Source of the DNA: Flavobacterium flavigenum
GTDB lineage: Bacteria; Bacteroidota; Bacteroidia; Flavobacteriales; Flavobacteriaceae
Direction of reading: 5' to 3'
DNA: 64,000 nucleotides
Assembly (NCBI RefSeq): GCF_027111255.2
Contig: NZ_CP114285.2
Location: 3,472,001 to 3,536,000 of the forward strand
Shown piece by piece: positions 55,040 to 63,597 of this stretch. Below the pieces are notes generated by a model. That model had not been told where the DNA came from. It was given only the letters and a program-made list of their open reading frames with translations, and ran no database searches. The position numbers and the translations under genes were made by a program. The first letter of the stretch is position 1; every line of letters begins with the position of its first letter.

Positions 55040-56542
55040 ATGAGCGTAACTAGACCAACTTTACAGGAAATTCAAAATTTCGAAGGAAAATACCCTAAGC
55101 AGTTATGGTATTTATTTTTTGTTGAAATGTGGGAGCGTTTTTGTTTCTACGGAATGCGTGGTGTATTAACCATTTTTATGGCAGATCAGCTTTTAGGGCT
55201 TGCTTTGTCTGATAAAGATGCTAATTTAAAATATGGTGCTATTCAGGCTTTTGTGTATGCTTTTACTTTTATAGGCGGAATTTTTGCAGATAAAATTTTA
55301 GGATTTAAAAAATCCTTATTCTTTGGAGGTTTGATTATGATTTTAGGAAACTTAATCATTGCTTTTTCACCTCAGGCTTTGTTTTATGTTGGAATTACTT
55401 TAACTATTATAGGAACCGGTTTTTTTAAACCTAATATATCCTCAATGGTTGGCGAATTGTATAAAGAAGGAGATCCTCGTCGTGATGCAGGTTTCGGCTT
55501 GTTTTATTCAGGAATTAATGCAGGTGCTTTTTTAGGAGGAATTATTTGTGTTTACTTAGGTAAAAGTGAAGATTTTGGATGGAGTTATGCATTTTTGGCT
55601 GCTGCTGTGGTAATGGTAATAGGATTGATAACTTTTTTATATACAAAAAATGCTTTGGGTCCAATTGGAGATTCACCTTTGTTAGAAAATGAACCTTCCA
55701 AACGCAAAATCAAAGAGATTGCAGTTTATGTAGGGGCATTATTAAGTATTCCGCTTGTATTTCTAATGATTAAAAATACAGATTATACAGATTATTTTAT
55801 GTATAGTATTGGACCATTGGCTTTGTTGTATTTTTTGTATGAAACATTTAAAGAAAGTAGTCATGTGGCTCGTAAAAAATTGATTGCGGCCTTAGTTTTT
55901 ATTTTATTCTCAGTAATTTTCTGGGCTTTCTTTGAGCAAAGTGGAGGATCGCTGTCATTATTTGCTAAATACAATTTGTCTAATAAATTATTGTTTTTTA
56001 GTATTGATCCTAATATGGTAAATAACTCTTCAAATTCTTTATTTGTAATTATTTTTAGTCCAATAATCGGTTTGTTGTGGTTAGGGTTAGCTAAACGAAA
56101 AATTGAACCTAATACTGTAATTAAATTTGGAATTGGATTCCTTTTCCTGGCTGCTGCATTTTATGTTTTTTACTCTACTCGTTTCTTTGCAGGTCCTGAT
56201 GGCAAAACATCTTTAAATGTCTTTACGATTTCATATCTGATTATTACTTTGGCAGAATTGTGTTTGTCGCCAATTGGTTTGTCAATTATGACAAAATTAT
56301 CTCCGAAAAGATTGTCAGGAATGATGATGGGAATGTGGTTCTTGGCTAGTGCTTACGGACAGTATGTCGCAGGTTTATTGGGAGCAGGAATGTCATCGCC
56401 TGATGAAAATGCTTCCGCATCCGATAAATTGATTGGTTTTACAGATGGTTATTATCAATTAGCAATTTATGCACTGATAGCTGGTGTGATTTTAGTTGCA
56501 CTTTCACCTTTGGTACGTAAATTAATGCAAGAGGTTAAGTAA
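55040..56542 (+). CDS. proton-dependent peptide transporter (POT/PTR2 family), first copy
   Basis: 500 residues, twelve to fourteen transmembrane segments. The family signature FFVEMWERFCFYGMRGVL (ExxERF) and GFFKPNISSMVGELY are present in the first half, and FFEQSGGSLSLFA in the second. POT proteins import di- and tripeptides with protons. It lies 9 bases after the dipeptidyl peptidase gene and 39 bases before a second member. The two are about the same family but differ in length by 100 residues, mostly from extra hydrophobic segments in the second. Confidence 0.92.
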   Translation: MSVTRPTLQEIQNFEGKYPKQLWYLFFVEMWERFCFYGMRGVLTIFMADQLLGLALSDKDANLKYGAIQAFVYAFTFIGGIFADKILGFKKSLFFGGLIMILGNLIIAFSPQALFYVGITLTIIGTGFFKPNISSMVGELYKEGDPRRDAGFGLFYSGINAGAFLGGIICVYLGKSEDFGWSYAFLAAAVVMVIGLITFLYTKNALGPIGDSPLLENEPSKRKIKEIAVYVGALLSIPLVFLMIKNTDYTDYFMYSIGPLALLYFLYETFKESSHVARKKLIAALVFILFSVIFWAFFEQSGGSLSLFAKYNLSNKLLFFSIDPNMVNNSSNSLFVIIFSPIIGLLWLGLAKRKIEPNTVIKFGIGFLFLAAAFYVFYSTRFFAGPDGKTSLNVFTISYLIITLAELCLSPIGLSIMTKLSPKRLSGMMMGMWFLASAYGQYVAGLLGAGMSSPDENASASDKLIGFTDGYYQLAIYALIAGVILVALSPLVRKLMQEVK

Positions 56543-56581
56543 GTTTATAAAATACTTGAAAAAATAGTTTAAATTTTTAAT

Positions 56582-58387
56582 ATGTCTCAAAACAATACAG
56601 ATCAATTTTTTAAAAGTACCGTTTTAGGACATCCTGCCGGTCTATTCGTTTTATTTTTTACAGAGATGTGGGAACGTTTCTCATTTTACGGAATGCGCTC
56701 ATTACTGATCTTATTTTTGACCACTTCGTTTGTTGATGGCGGTTGGGCGTGGACTCGTGAAAATGCTTCTGCTCTTTTTGGTTCATATGTAGGATTAGTT
56801 TATCTGTCTACCATGCTTGGAGGATATTTCGCAGATAAAGTAATAGGTTTTCGATGGGCCGTAGTCGTAGGAGCAGTACTAATGACCTTAGGGCATGCTT
56901 CTATGGCTGTTGAAACTGAATTTTCAATTTATCTGGGATTAGTATTACTTGTTTTTGGGAATGGTTTTTTTAAACCAAATATGACTTCAATAGTTTCAGA
57001 AATGTATAAAGACCGGCCTGAAAAGAAAGACGGAGCATATACATTATTTTATATGGGTGTAAATGCAGGTGCATTTTTTGGAATTTTGCTTTGTGGATAT
57101 CTGGGAGAAAAAGTGGGTTGGAGTTATGGTTTCGGACTGGCAGGGATATTTATGTTCTTTGGAATGCTTCAGTTTTGGCTTTCTCAAAATATTTTTGGAG
57201 ATATTGGCTTAAAACCAAGCAAAGAAAGTAAGGCAAAAGCTGAAGCTTTGGATACAGATAAAAGAAATCCTTTTTCGTCATTACAGTTAGCAGCAATAGC
57301 CTTCTCTTCAATTGTAGCTTTATTATGGCTTGTAAGTGATCCTGCAGCAAAAATATCAGGAGGTAAAGTAAACATTTTTTCTTTTTTGGGGGATAACGGA
57401 AATTCAATTGCGATACTTTCTGCCTTAATTGTTTTTATCTTCTTGCTGGTTTACAGATTTACTCAATATTCTAAAATTACGAAGGAAAAATTGATAGCAG
57501 TTACTTTTTTTGCTTTTCTGACTATTTTCTTTTGGGCAATTTTTGAACAATCTCCAAACAGTTTGACCATTTTTGCTAGTGATTACACAGACCGTGTTTT
57601 GGTTGGCAACTGGAGCGTTATATTTTTAGTTGTGAATTCATTAATAACGGTTTTGCCTTTGATAATCATAACCTGGGTTCTGATTTTATTGTTTAAACAG
57701 ACTTTCAAATTATATGCTATCGCTAATATTATTTTGAGTATTAGTTTTATAATCATTTGGGCAATAGCAATCTGGATGCTGGTTAAAGATTATTACACAG
57801 CTGGATTTCTGACATTATCAGATGAGACATTACTGGCGTTAAAAATTGATAAGGTAACAGTTCCCTTGACAGAAGTTCCTGCAACTTGGTTTTCAACTCT
57901 AAACTCGCTATTTATTATTTCATTAGCACCATTATTTTCTAAATGGTGGGAGAGTAAATATAACCCTTCAGCGAATTTAAAATATGGAATCGGAATGGGT
58001 TTACTGGCATTAGGAATGGCTTGTGTTGCCTTTGGTGCCAATGGTATAGAACCGGGTGCAAAAACGGCTTCAGTAAGTATGATTTGGCTCATTCTGGTTT
58101 ATCTTTTTCACACTATGGGAGAGCTTTGCATTTCTCCTGTAGGACTGTCATATGTGAGTAAATTGGTTCCTGGACGTATGATTGCTTTTATGTTTGGTGT
58201 TTGGTATTTAGCAGTAGCGATAGGTATGAAAGGTGCCGGTATGTTCGGAGAGAATATTGATAAAATAGCCAATGAGCATGGATTAAGTTATTTCTTTTGG
58301 ATGCTCACTATTATATCAATTTTGGTTGCTTTGTTTTCAATTTTAATGACTCCTGTGATTAAGAAATTAATGCATGGTGTGCGATAA
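56582..58387 (+). CDS. proton-dependent peptide transporter (POT/PTR2 family), second copy
   Basis: 601 residues. FFTEMWERFSFYGMRSLL and GFFKPNMTSIVSEMYKD are the same signatures as in the preceding gene, and IFEQSPNSLTIFAS the C-half motif. Between about residues 330 and 420 there is an additional hydrophobic block (FLVVNSLITVLPLIIITWVL and following), giving more membrane segments than the first copy. It is the third gene of a peptide-use set with the dipeptidyl peptidase. It probably differs in substrate range from the first transporter. Confidence 0.9.
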   Translation: MSQNNTDQFFKSTVLGHPAGLFVLFFTEMWERFSFYGMRSLLILFLTTSFVDGGWAWTRENASALFGSYVGLVYLSTMLGGYFADKVIGFRWAVVVGAVLMTLGHASMAVETEFSIYLGLVLLVFGNGFFKPNMTSIVSEMYKDRPEKKDGAYTLFYMGVNAGAFFGILLCGYLGEKVGWSYGFGLAGIFMFFGMLQFWLSQNIFGDIGLKPSKESKAKAEALDTDKRNPFSSLQLAAIAFSSIVALLWLVSDPAAKISGGKVNIFSFLGDNGNSIAILSALIVFIFLLVYRFTQYSKITKEKLIAVTFFAFLTIFFWAIFEQSPNSLTIFASDYTDRVLVGNWSVIFLVVNSLITVLPLIIITWVLILLFKQTFKLYAIANIILSISFIIIWAIAIWMLVKDYYTAGFLTLSDETLLALKIDKVTVPLTEVPATWFSTLNSLFIISLAPLFSKWWESKYNPSANLKYGIGMGLLALGMACVAFGANGIEPGAKTASVSMIWLILVYLFHTMGELCISPVGLSYVSKLVPGRMIAFMFGVWYLAVAIGMKGAGMFGENIDKIANEHGLSYFFWMLTIISILVALFSILMTPVIKKLMHGVR

Positions 58388-58431
58388 CCAAGTTTATTAT
58401 TTTGTTTAAATTTGAAAAAAATTAAAACCAA

Positions 58432-58899
58432 ATGAGAAAAATATTTATACTAGCTTTTTTTATAATAGGATCTCTTGCTTTACAAGCTCAGGATTTAAAC
58501 TGGCACACAGATGTGAGGGAAGCAATAGCAATCAGCAATAAAGAAAAAAAACCTTTGATGATGTTTTTTACGGGAAGTGACTGGTGTGGCTGGTGTATCC
58601 GTTTGCAAAATGAAGTATTGAAAACACCCGAATTTCAAAAATGGGCTAAAGAAAATGTAATTCTGGTCGAATTAGATTACCCTAGAAGAACTGCTCAAAC
58701 TCCTGAAATTAAGAATCAAAATGCAGAATTGCAGCAGGCTTTTGGAATACAGGGTTTTCCAACCGTATATTTCACAAATGCCGAAAGCAAAGATGGAAAA
58801 GTAAATTTTAAAGGGCTTGGCAATACAGGTTATGTTGCTGGTGGTCCAACAGCCTGGCTGGCAGTTGCTGATGGAATAATTAAGGTACAAAAAATGTAA
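58432..58899 (+). CDS. secreted thioredoxin-family protein (CGWC)
   Basis: 155 residues with a signal peptide (about 1-19, ending LQAQ). The thioredoxin-fold active site is MMFFTGSDWCGWCIRL, with CxxC as Cys-Gly-Trp-Cys, followed by VILVELDYPRR and the cis-Pro loop FGIQGFPTVYF. It resembles DsbD-C/thioredoxin_7-type periplasmic reductants. It lies 44 bases after the second POT gene and has its own terminator; a paralogue without the cysteines follows at 59130-59582. Confidence 0.85.
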   Translation: MRKIFILAFFIIGSLALQAQDLNWHTDVREAIAISNKEKKPLMMFFTGSDWCGWCIRLQNEVLKTPEFQKWAKENVILVELDYPRRTAQTPEIKNQNAELQQAFGIQGFPTVYFTNAESKDGKVNFKGLGNTGYVAGGPTAWLAVADGIIKVQKM

Positions 58900-58924
58900 A
58901 AAATATATTTTTCACAATATTATG

Positions 58925-58955
58925 AATCCTCTCGCATAAATAAAGCGAGAGGATT
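58925..58955 (+). terminator. intrinsic terminator after the thioredoxin gene
   Basis: AATCCTCTCGC (58925-58935) pairs with GCGAGAGGATT (58945-58955) around a 9-base loop, followed by a T run. Confidence 0.88.
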
Positions 58956-59129
58956 TTTTTTGTTTAGTAGGAAAAAGTATCTCATTTTTTTGATTTTTTT
59001 AGGTTGTATTTTATTTTAATAAAATATTGTATTTAAAAAAACATATAATATAATTTTAATGCTAAAAAACCTTGTAGAATTAAAATATAATGTTAATTTC
59101 GTTTTGCTAACAAACCAAATCTTTATACT

Positions 59130-59582
59130 ATGATAAAAAAAATACTCCTGCTAATTTTATTTTTAGGGTCGCTAACTTTCCAAGCCCAAAATGTAGTTTG
59201 GAAAACGAGTATGGATGCTGCTATAGCTGCAAGCAATGAAGAAAATAAGCCAATGTTGATTTTTTTCACTTCTTCCAGTGCTCCAAATAATCTTCAAAAC
59301 GAAGTTTTTAAAACGCCTGATTTTGCTGTCTGGTCCAGGGATAATGTGATTTTAGTTAAATTGGATTTATCTGATATCAACGCATCAGATCTTGATAAAG
59401 AACAAAATGTTAAACTTAAAAATGCATTTGGTGTTGAGGATTTACCAGAAGTTTGTTTTGCAAATGCATCTGTTAGAAAAAGCAAAACAACATTTCAGGC
59501 ACTTGGCAAAATTGGATATAAACCCGGAGGTGCAAAAGCATGGATTTCTGAATCGGAGGCAATTTTACATCCAAGCGAATAA
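59130..59582 (+). CDS. thioredoxin-fold paralogue lacking the CxxC active site
   Basis: 150 residues, signal peptide (about 1-19, ending FQAQ). It aligns along its length with the preceding thioredoxin: MLIFFTSSSAPNNLQNEVFK in place of MMFFTGSDWCGWCIRLQNEV. Three residues and both cysteines are missing, yet the cis-Pro loop (VEDLPEVCF) and the C-terminal KIGYKPGGAKAW are kept. The intact frame, signal peptide and promoter-like region argue for a functional non-redox protein rather than a pseudogene, for example a binding or chaperone role. Its terminator overlaps the end of comEC. Confidence 0.75.
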   Translation: MIKKILLLILFLGSLTFQAQNVVWKTSMDAAIAASNEENKPMLIFFTSSSAPNNLQNEVFKTPDFAVWSRDNVILVKLDLSDINASDLDKEQNVKLKNAFGVEDLPEVCFANASVRKSKTTFQALGKIGYKPGGAKAWISESEAILHPSE

Positions 59583-59586
59583 AATT

Positions 59587-61626
59587 TTAATTTATTATTT
59601 TGTAGAATCCCTTTTCATTCGTTGCATGGAAAGGGATTTTTTGTTTTAAACAACTCTGTTTCCAATGTTTTTGAATAGTATATGAATTTGATGCATCGGC
59701 AATTATTATCTTAGGATGTAATGTTTTTAAAATCCGATCCAGATTAATTTTTGGTGACTGAATTAAAAGTAAAATGTCAGGTTGTATTTTATCCTGATAA
59801 ATTCCTGTACTATCAATAATAGAAATCTTATTGTTGTTAAAATATAGTGTGTTTTTGATTTGTACTTTCTTTTTTAAAGAGCTAAAATTGCCAACCAGAT
59901 AGGAATTCAAAATACCGTTTTTTGATGTTTTCTTTAAAAAATCTTTATTGCTAATCAAAGTAATGTTTTCTCCTTTTTTTACAGAAATGATTGTTTCTTT
60001 TTTCATGTTATAAATAATAATTTCCTGTTGGCTCTGGATATCATTTTTAGTCATTATAAATGAGATTTGTAAAACAATTACAGCTGATAATGCCCAACAC
60101 AGTTTTAAATAGGTTGGTTTTTTTATCCAAATAATGGCAAACGTTATAAATAAGTAAAATGAAAATAAATAGTAATTGTTAAAACTAATGTTTTTTATTA
60201 CAAAAGAATCAAATGAAGCTACAATATGAATAACCTTATTTAAGAGATAAATGCTTTTTTCTAAAATTTGAATCAGAAATTCCGGAGCGGCATTAAAAAC
60301 GGCTAAAATCATTACCAATATCCCAACAATCATTACGACAGATAAAATCGGGATAATAACAATATTGGTCACAAAAAATAAGCCGGGAAACTGATGAAAA
60401 TAATATAAACAGAGTGGTAAAGTGCCAATTTGTGCGGCAAACGAAACCGTCAAAACATTCCAGATGTTCATTACAATTTTGTTTTTAGGGTTCCATATAT
60501 TTTTCAATACAGGCTGGAGCCAAATAATAAAAAATAATGCCAGATAACTTAGTTGGAAACCTACATCAAATAAAAAATAAGGTTCAAAAAGTAATATCAA
60601 AAAAAGGGAAACTAATAAAGTATGGTAAGTATTGTCGCTTCTTCGGAGATGATTGCCAATCGAAAGAAATGAAAACATGACAACTGAACGCAGTACAGAA
60701 GGGGATAAACCTGAGATTATTGCAAAGATAAATAGAGCTATCAGAATGGCAATTAGTTTTATAAAAGAGCCTTTTCGTGTATTTCCAATTGGCTTTAGAA
60801 CAAAACCAATCAATAACATTATAAAACCGACATGCAGCCCTGAAACCGAAAGGATATGTGTAGCACCAGAAAATTGATAATCCTGAATAATGTCAGAAGA
60901 TATTTCTTGTCTTTGACCCAGGATAAGAGCCAAAGCAACATTCATTTCAGTAGGAGCAAAATGTTGCTTATTAAGATTATTTACAATCATGGAATGTAAT
61001 TTTGCCGTATAATACCAAATGTCTTTTTTTATTGTTTTGTTAATTCTTATTTCTGATTTAGTCGCAAAAACCTGCGCATAAATTTGTTTGTCTTTCAGAT
61101 ACCGGGCATAGTCGAACTGGTTCGGATTTTTGGGACTGCTATTTTGCTGTAATGTAGTTTTTAAGCGAATTGTGTTCCCAATTATAAGCGGGTTAGGTAA
61201 GCTGTCTTTTTGGATATTTACAATAATTCTTCCTGTGTAATTTTGATTTTCAATTCGGCTAATGATGGCTATATATCTGTCATTATAGTCATTGCTTTTT
61301 AATTTCTCACGCAGGCAGAATGTTATTTGTTGTGGCTTTTCAAAAACCTTTTTGCAATTTGTATAATTTGTTTTTTGTAATGACTCCGTATGAAATAACA
61401 AGGTGAGGCATCCAATAAAAAATGCTGACAAATAAGTATTGAGGGTAAAAAGTGTTACAAGTTTCTTTTTCTTTTGTGATAAGAAGTAAGAAGTTGTAAG
61501 AGATAGTAAGGCTAAAAAAAGAGCAAAACTTATGTAATGTAAATCGGGATTTAAATAATAACCAGCTAAAATGCCAATTATAAAAAAAATGGTGATTTTA
61601 CTCAAAGGGTAATTTAATACTTTCAT
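59587..61626 (-). CDS. comEC: ComEC/Rec2-family DNA uptake channel
   Basis: 679 residues. An N-terminal hydrophobic DUF4131-like region with a small OB-like domain (about 100-200, QITFCLREKLKSND) is followed by the Competence domain: SGATHILSVSGLHVGFIMLL is its hallmark, with about eight membrane segments to residue 525. The last 130 residues resemble a metallo-beta-lactamase-like C-terminal domain (DILLLIQSPKINLDRILKTL), but no HxHxDH or HHGS metal motif is present. The protein would form the inner-membrane channel for single-stranded DNA in natural transformation. It is transcribed alone, convergent with the thioredoxin paralogue. Confidence 0.88.
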   Translation of the reverse strand: MKVLNYPLSKITIFFIIGILAGYYLNPDLHYISFALFLALLSLTTSYFLSQKKKKLVTLFTLNTYLSAFFIGCLTLLFHTESLQKTNYTNCKKVFEKPQQITFCLREKLKSNDYNDRYIAIISRIENQNYTGRIIVNIQKDSLPNPLIIGNTIRLKTTLQQNSSPKNPNQFDYARYLKDKQIYAQVFATKSEIRINKTIKKDIWYYTAKLHSMIVNNLNKQHFAPTEMNVALALILGQRQEISSDIIQDYQFSGATHILSVSGLHVGFIMLLIGFVLKPIGNTRKGSFIKLIAILIALFIFAIISGLSPSVLRSVVMFSFLSIGNHLRRSDNTYHTLLVSLFLILLFEPYFLFDVGFQLSYLALFFIIWLQPVLKNIWNPKNKIVMNIWNVLTVSFAAQIGTLPLCLYYFHQFPGLFFVTNIVIIPILSVVMIVGILVMILAVFNAAPEFLIQILEKSIYLLNKVIHIVASFDSFVIKNISFNNYYLFSFYLFITFAIIWIKKPTYLKLCWALSAVIVLQISFIMTKNDIQSQQEIIIYNMKKETIISVKKGENITLISNKDFLKKTSKNGILNSYLVGNFSSLKKKVQIKNTLYFNNNKISIIDSTGIYQDKIQPDILLLIQSPKINLDRILKTLHPKIIIADASNSYTIQKHWKQSCLKQKIPFHATNEKGFYKIIN
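59606..59638 (+). terminator. terminator of the thioredoxin paralogue, inside the comEC 3' end
   Basis: AATCCCTTT (59606-59614) pairs with AAAGGGATT (59630-59638), followed by T residues. The hairpin is built from the last comEC codons. Confidence 0.75.
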
Positions 61627-61674
61627 AATTCAAAAGTATTAAAAAATGTAAGAATTATCCTTTTTTATTTAAAA

Positions 61675-62154
61675 TTATTCAAGTATTCTGTTGATCTGAA
61701 CAAATGAAGTTTTATAATAATTCTCTTTTGTTGACGAAATAATTACTCCTTTGGAAGTTGAGGAATGTACAAATTTTATTTCATCGTGGCTTACCTCTGT
61801 TATAAGCCCAACATGATTAATTTGCTTGCTTTTGTTGGTTTTAAAGAAAATTAAATCCCCTTTTTTTGCATCATCGAATTTTATTACTCTTCCAATTTTC
61901 GATTGTTCGTAAGAACTTCTGGGAAGTTCAATGTTTTCTGTTTTAAAAGTAAAAAAGACTAAACCAGAGCAATCAAAACCTGCTTTTGTGGTGCCAGCAG
62001 CTTTATAACCTGTACCAATATTGTTAGTTGCAGTTTCAATTAATTTATTTATTACAAATTTTGTATCTTTAGTGGACTCTCTATTTGAGGTTGAAGCTGT
62101 TTTACACGATGCCAACAAAATAGGGAACAGTATTAGTATAAAGGCCTTTTTCAA
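61675..62154 (-). CDS. NlpC/P60-family (C40) lipoprotein peptidase with TTG start
   Basis: 159 residues. A lipoprotein signal ends ILLASC (residue 17). The NlpC/P60 domain (about 35-155) has the catalytic Cys in KAGFDCSGLVFFTF, the His in INHVGLITEV and a further His in IKFVHSSTSKG. It probably cleaves peptidoglycan stem peptides at the cell envelope. The start is TTG, because no ATG or GTG exists in frame between the lpxB stop and the signal peptide. It follows lpxB by 11 bases and is probably co-transcribed with it. Confidence 0.83.
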   Translation of the reverse strand: MKKAFILILFPILLASCKTASTSNRESTKDTKFVINKLIETATNNIGTGYKAAGTTKAGFDCSGLVFFTFKTENIELPRSSYEQSKIGRVIKFDDAKKGDLIFFKTNKSKQINHVGLITEVSHDEIKFVHSSTSKGVIISSTKENYYKTSFVQINRILE

Positions 62155-62165
62155 AATGAAATTTT

Positions 62166-63284
62166 TTATTGTTTTTTTAAATCAGTGACAATAAGACTGG
62201 CTGTTTTTTTACTGGCTCCAATTCCTCCAAGCTTTTGTTCTAAAAGATCATATTTTTTTAATATTTCCTTGCGATAATCTGGATCTAATAATTTTTGTAA
62301 TTCTTCTTTGATTCTTTTTGTGTTACATTCATTTTGAATTAATTCGGTTACGACTTCTTCATCCATAATCAAATTAACCAGTGAAATATATTTTAAAGTA
62401 ATAATTCTTTTTGCGATTTGATAGGATGCCCAGCTTCCTTTATAGCATACAACTTCAGGCACTTTAAAAAGTGCGGTTTCTAAAGTTGCAGTTCCTGAAG
62501 TAACTAAAGCAGATGTTGAAGACCGTAATAAATCATACGTCTTATTCGAAATGAATTTAATGTTTTTATCTGAAATAAATTGCTGGTAGAATTCAAAATC
62601 CTGACTGGGAGCACCGGCAATGACAAATTGATAATCTTTAAAATCATCAACAACGCTTAACATTACGCCCAGCATTTTTGTAATTTCCTGTTTTCGGCTA
62701 CCCGGTAAAAGAGCAATAATTGGCTTATCACTCAATTGGTTTTCTTTTCTAAAAATCACTTCATCAAAAGCGGGCTGATTATGAATAGCATCAATTAAAG
62801 GATGCCCGACAAATTCTACCGGAAAGCCATGTTTGTCTTCGTAAAAGCCTTTCTCGAAAGGTAAAATTACGAACATTTTATCTACATCATTTTTTATTGC
62901 TGTAATCCGGCTTTCTTTCCAGGCCCAAATTTGAGGTGAAATGTAATAATGTGTTTTATAATGCAATGTTTTTGCCCATTTAGCAATTCGCATATTAAAT
63001 CCAGGGTAATCAATAAAAATGATAACGTCAGGCTGAAATTCTGAAATATCTTTTTTGCAGAATTTAATATTGTTTAATATCGTTTTTAAATTAAAAACTA
63101 CTTCGACAAAGCCCATGAAAGCCAGTTCGCGATAGTGTTTTACTAAAGTTCCGCCTGCTTTTTGCATTAAATCCCCTCCCCAAAATCTAATGTCAGCTTC
63201 AGGATCCTCTTGATATAATGCTTTCATTAAATTAGAACCGTGTAAATCACCAGAAGCTTCGCCTGCAATAATGTAGTATTTCAT
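62166..63284 (-). CDS. lpxB: lipid-A-disaccharide synthase
   Basis: 372 residues from the ATG at 63284 (MKYYIIAGEASGDLHGSNLM); an upstream start would add an unrelated decapeptide. AFMGFVEVVFNLKTILNNIK and FIDYPGFNMRIAKWAK are conserved LpxB stretches, as are PQIWAWKESRI, FVGHPL and ALLPGSRKQEI. It joins UDP-diacylglucosamine to lipid X to give the lipid A disaccharide. It follows a small membrane protein gene, with the surE gene beyond, a usual order in Bacteroidota. A TATCTTTG -7 element lies 28 bases upstream of the start. Confidence 0.95.
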   Translation of the reverse strand: MKYYIIAGEASGDLHGSNLMKALYQEDPEADIRFWGGDLMQKAGGTLVKHYRELAFMGFVEVVFNLKTILNNIKFCKKDISEFQPDVIIFIDYPGFNMRIAKWAKTLHYKTHYYISPQIWAWKESRITAIKNDVDKMFVILPFEKGFYEDKHGFPVEFVGHPLIDAIHNQPAFDEVIFRKENQLSDKPIIALLPGSRKQEITKMLGVMLSVVDDFKDYQFVIAGAPSQDFEFYQQFISDKNIKFISNKTYDLLRSSTSALVTSGTATLETALFKVPEVVCYKGSWASYQIAKRIITLKYISLVNLIMDEEVVTELIQNECNTKRIKEELQKLLDPDYRKEILKKYDLLEQKLGGIGASKKTASLIVTDLKKQ

Positions 63285-63311
63285 ACTTTTTAGTATTTTT
63301 TTAAAGGAATA

Positions 63312-63319
63312 CAAAGATA
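63312..63319 (-). promoter_or_regulatory. -7 element ahead of lpxB
   Basis: The minus strand reads TATCTTTG, matching TAnnTTTG. It lies just beyond the stop codon of the small membrane protein gene, so lpxB may have its own promoter. Confidence 0.45.
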
Positions 63320-63324
63320 GTAAC

Positions 63325-63597
63325 TTAAATCAGTAAAGTTGAGAATGCCAAAACAATCACTGCAAAGATGACGCCTCCTGCCATAGATTCTTTATTCCTT
63401 TTTAACAAAATTGCAAAAACAGCAAGATCTAACGTGGTACCTAATGTAATTACTTTTCCTAAATAGCCATTCTCTTTAATGGTGTTGATTGCATATAGAA
63501 TATCAAATTCTGTAAAAAAAGTAATGAACAAACAAGTTCCAATTAAAGAAGTCAAAATTCCGGCAATGAAGCCAATTAGTATGTCTTTTTTATTCAT
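63325..63597 (-). CDS. small membrane protein between surE and lpxB
   Basis: 90 residues with three hydrophobic segments (about 6-28, 44-62 and 71-89). Its start overlaps the end of surE by 8 bases, and it is followed by lpxB, so it forms part of the same cluster. No family signature is recognised; small proteins at this position recur in Flavobacterium, judging from memory. Confidence 0.65.
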   Translation of the reverse strand: MNKKDILIGFIAGILTSLIGTCLFITFFTEFDILYAINTIKENGYLGKVITLGTTLDLAVFAILLKRNKESMAGGVIFAVIVLAFSTLLI

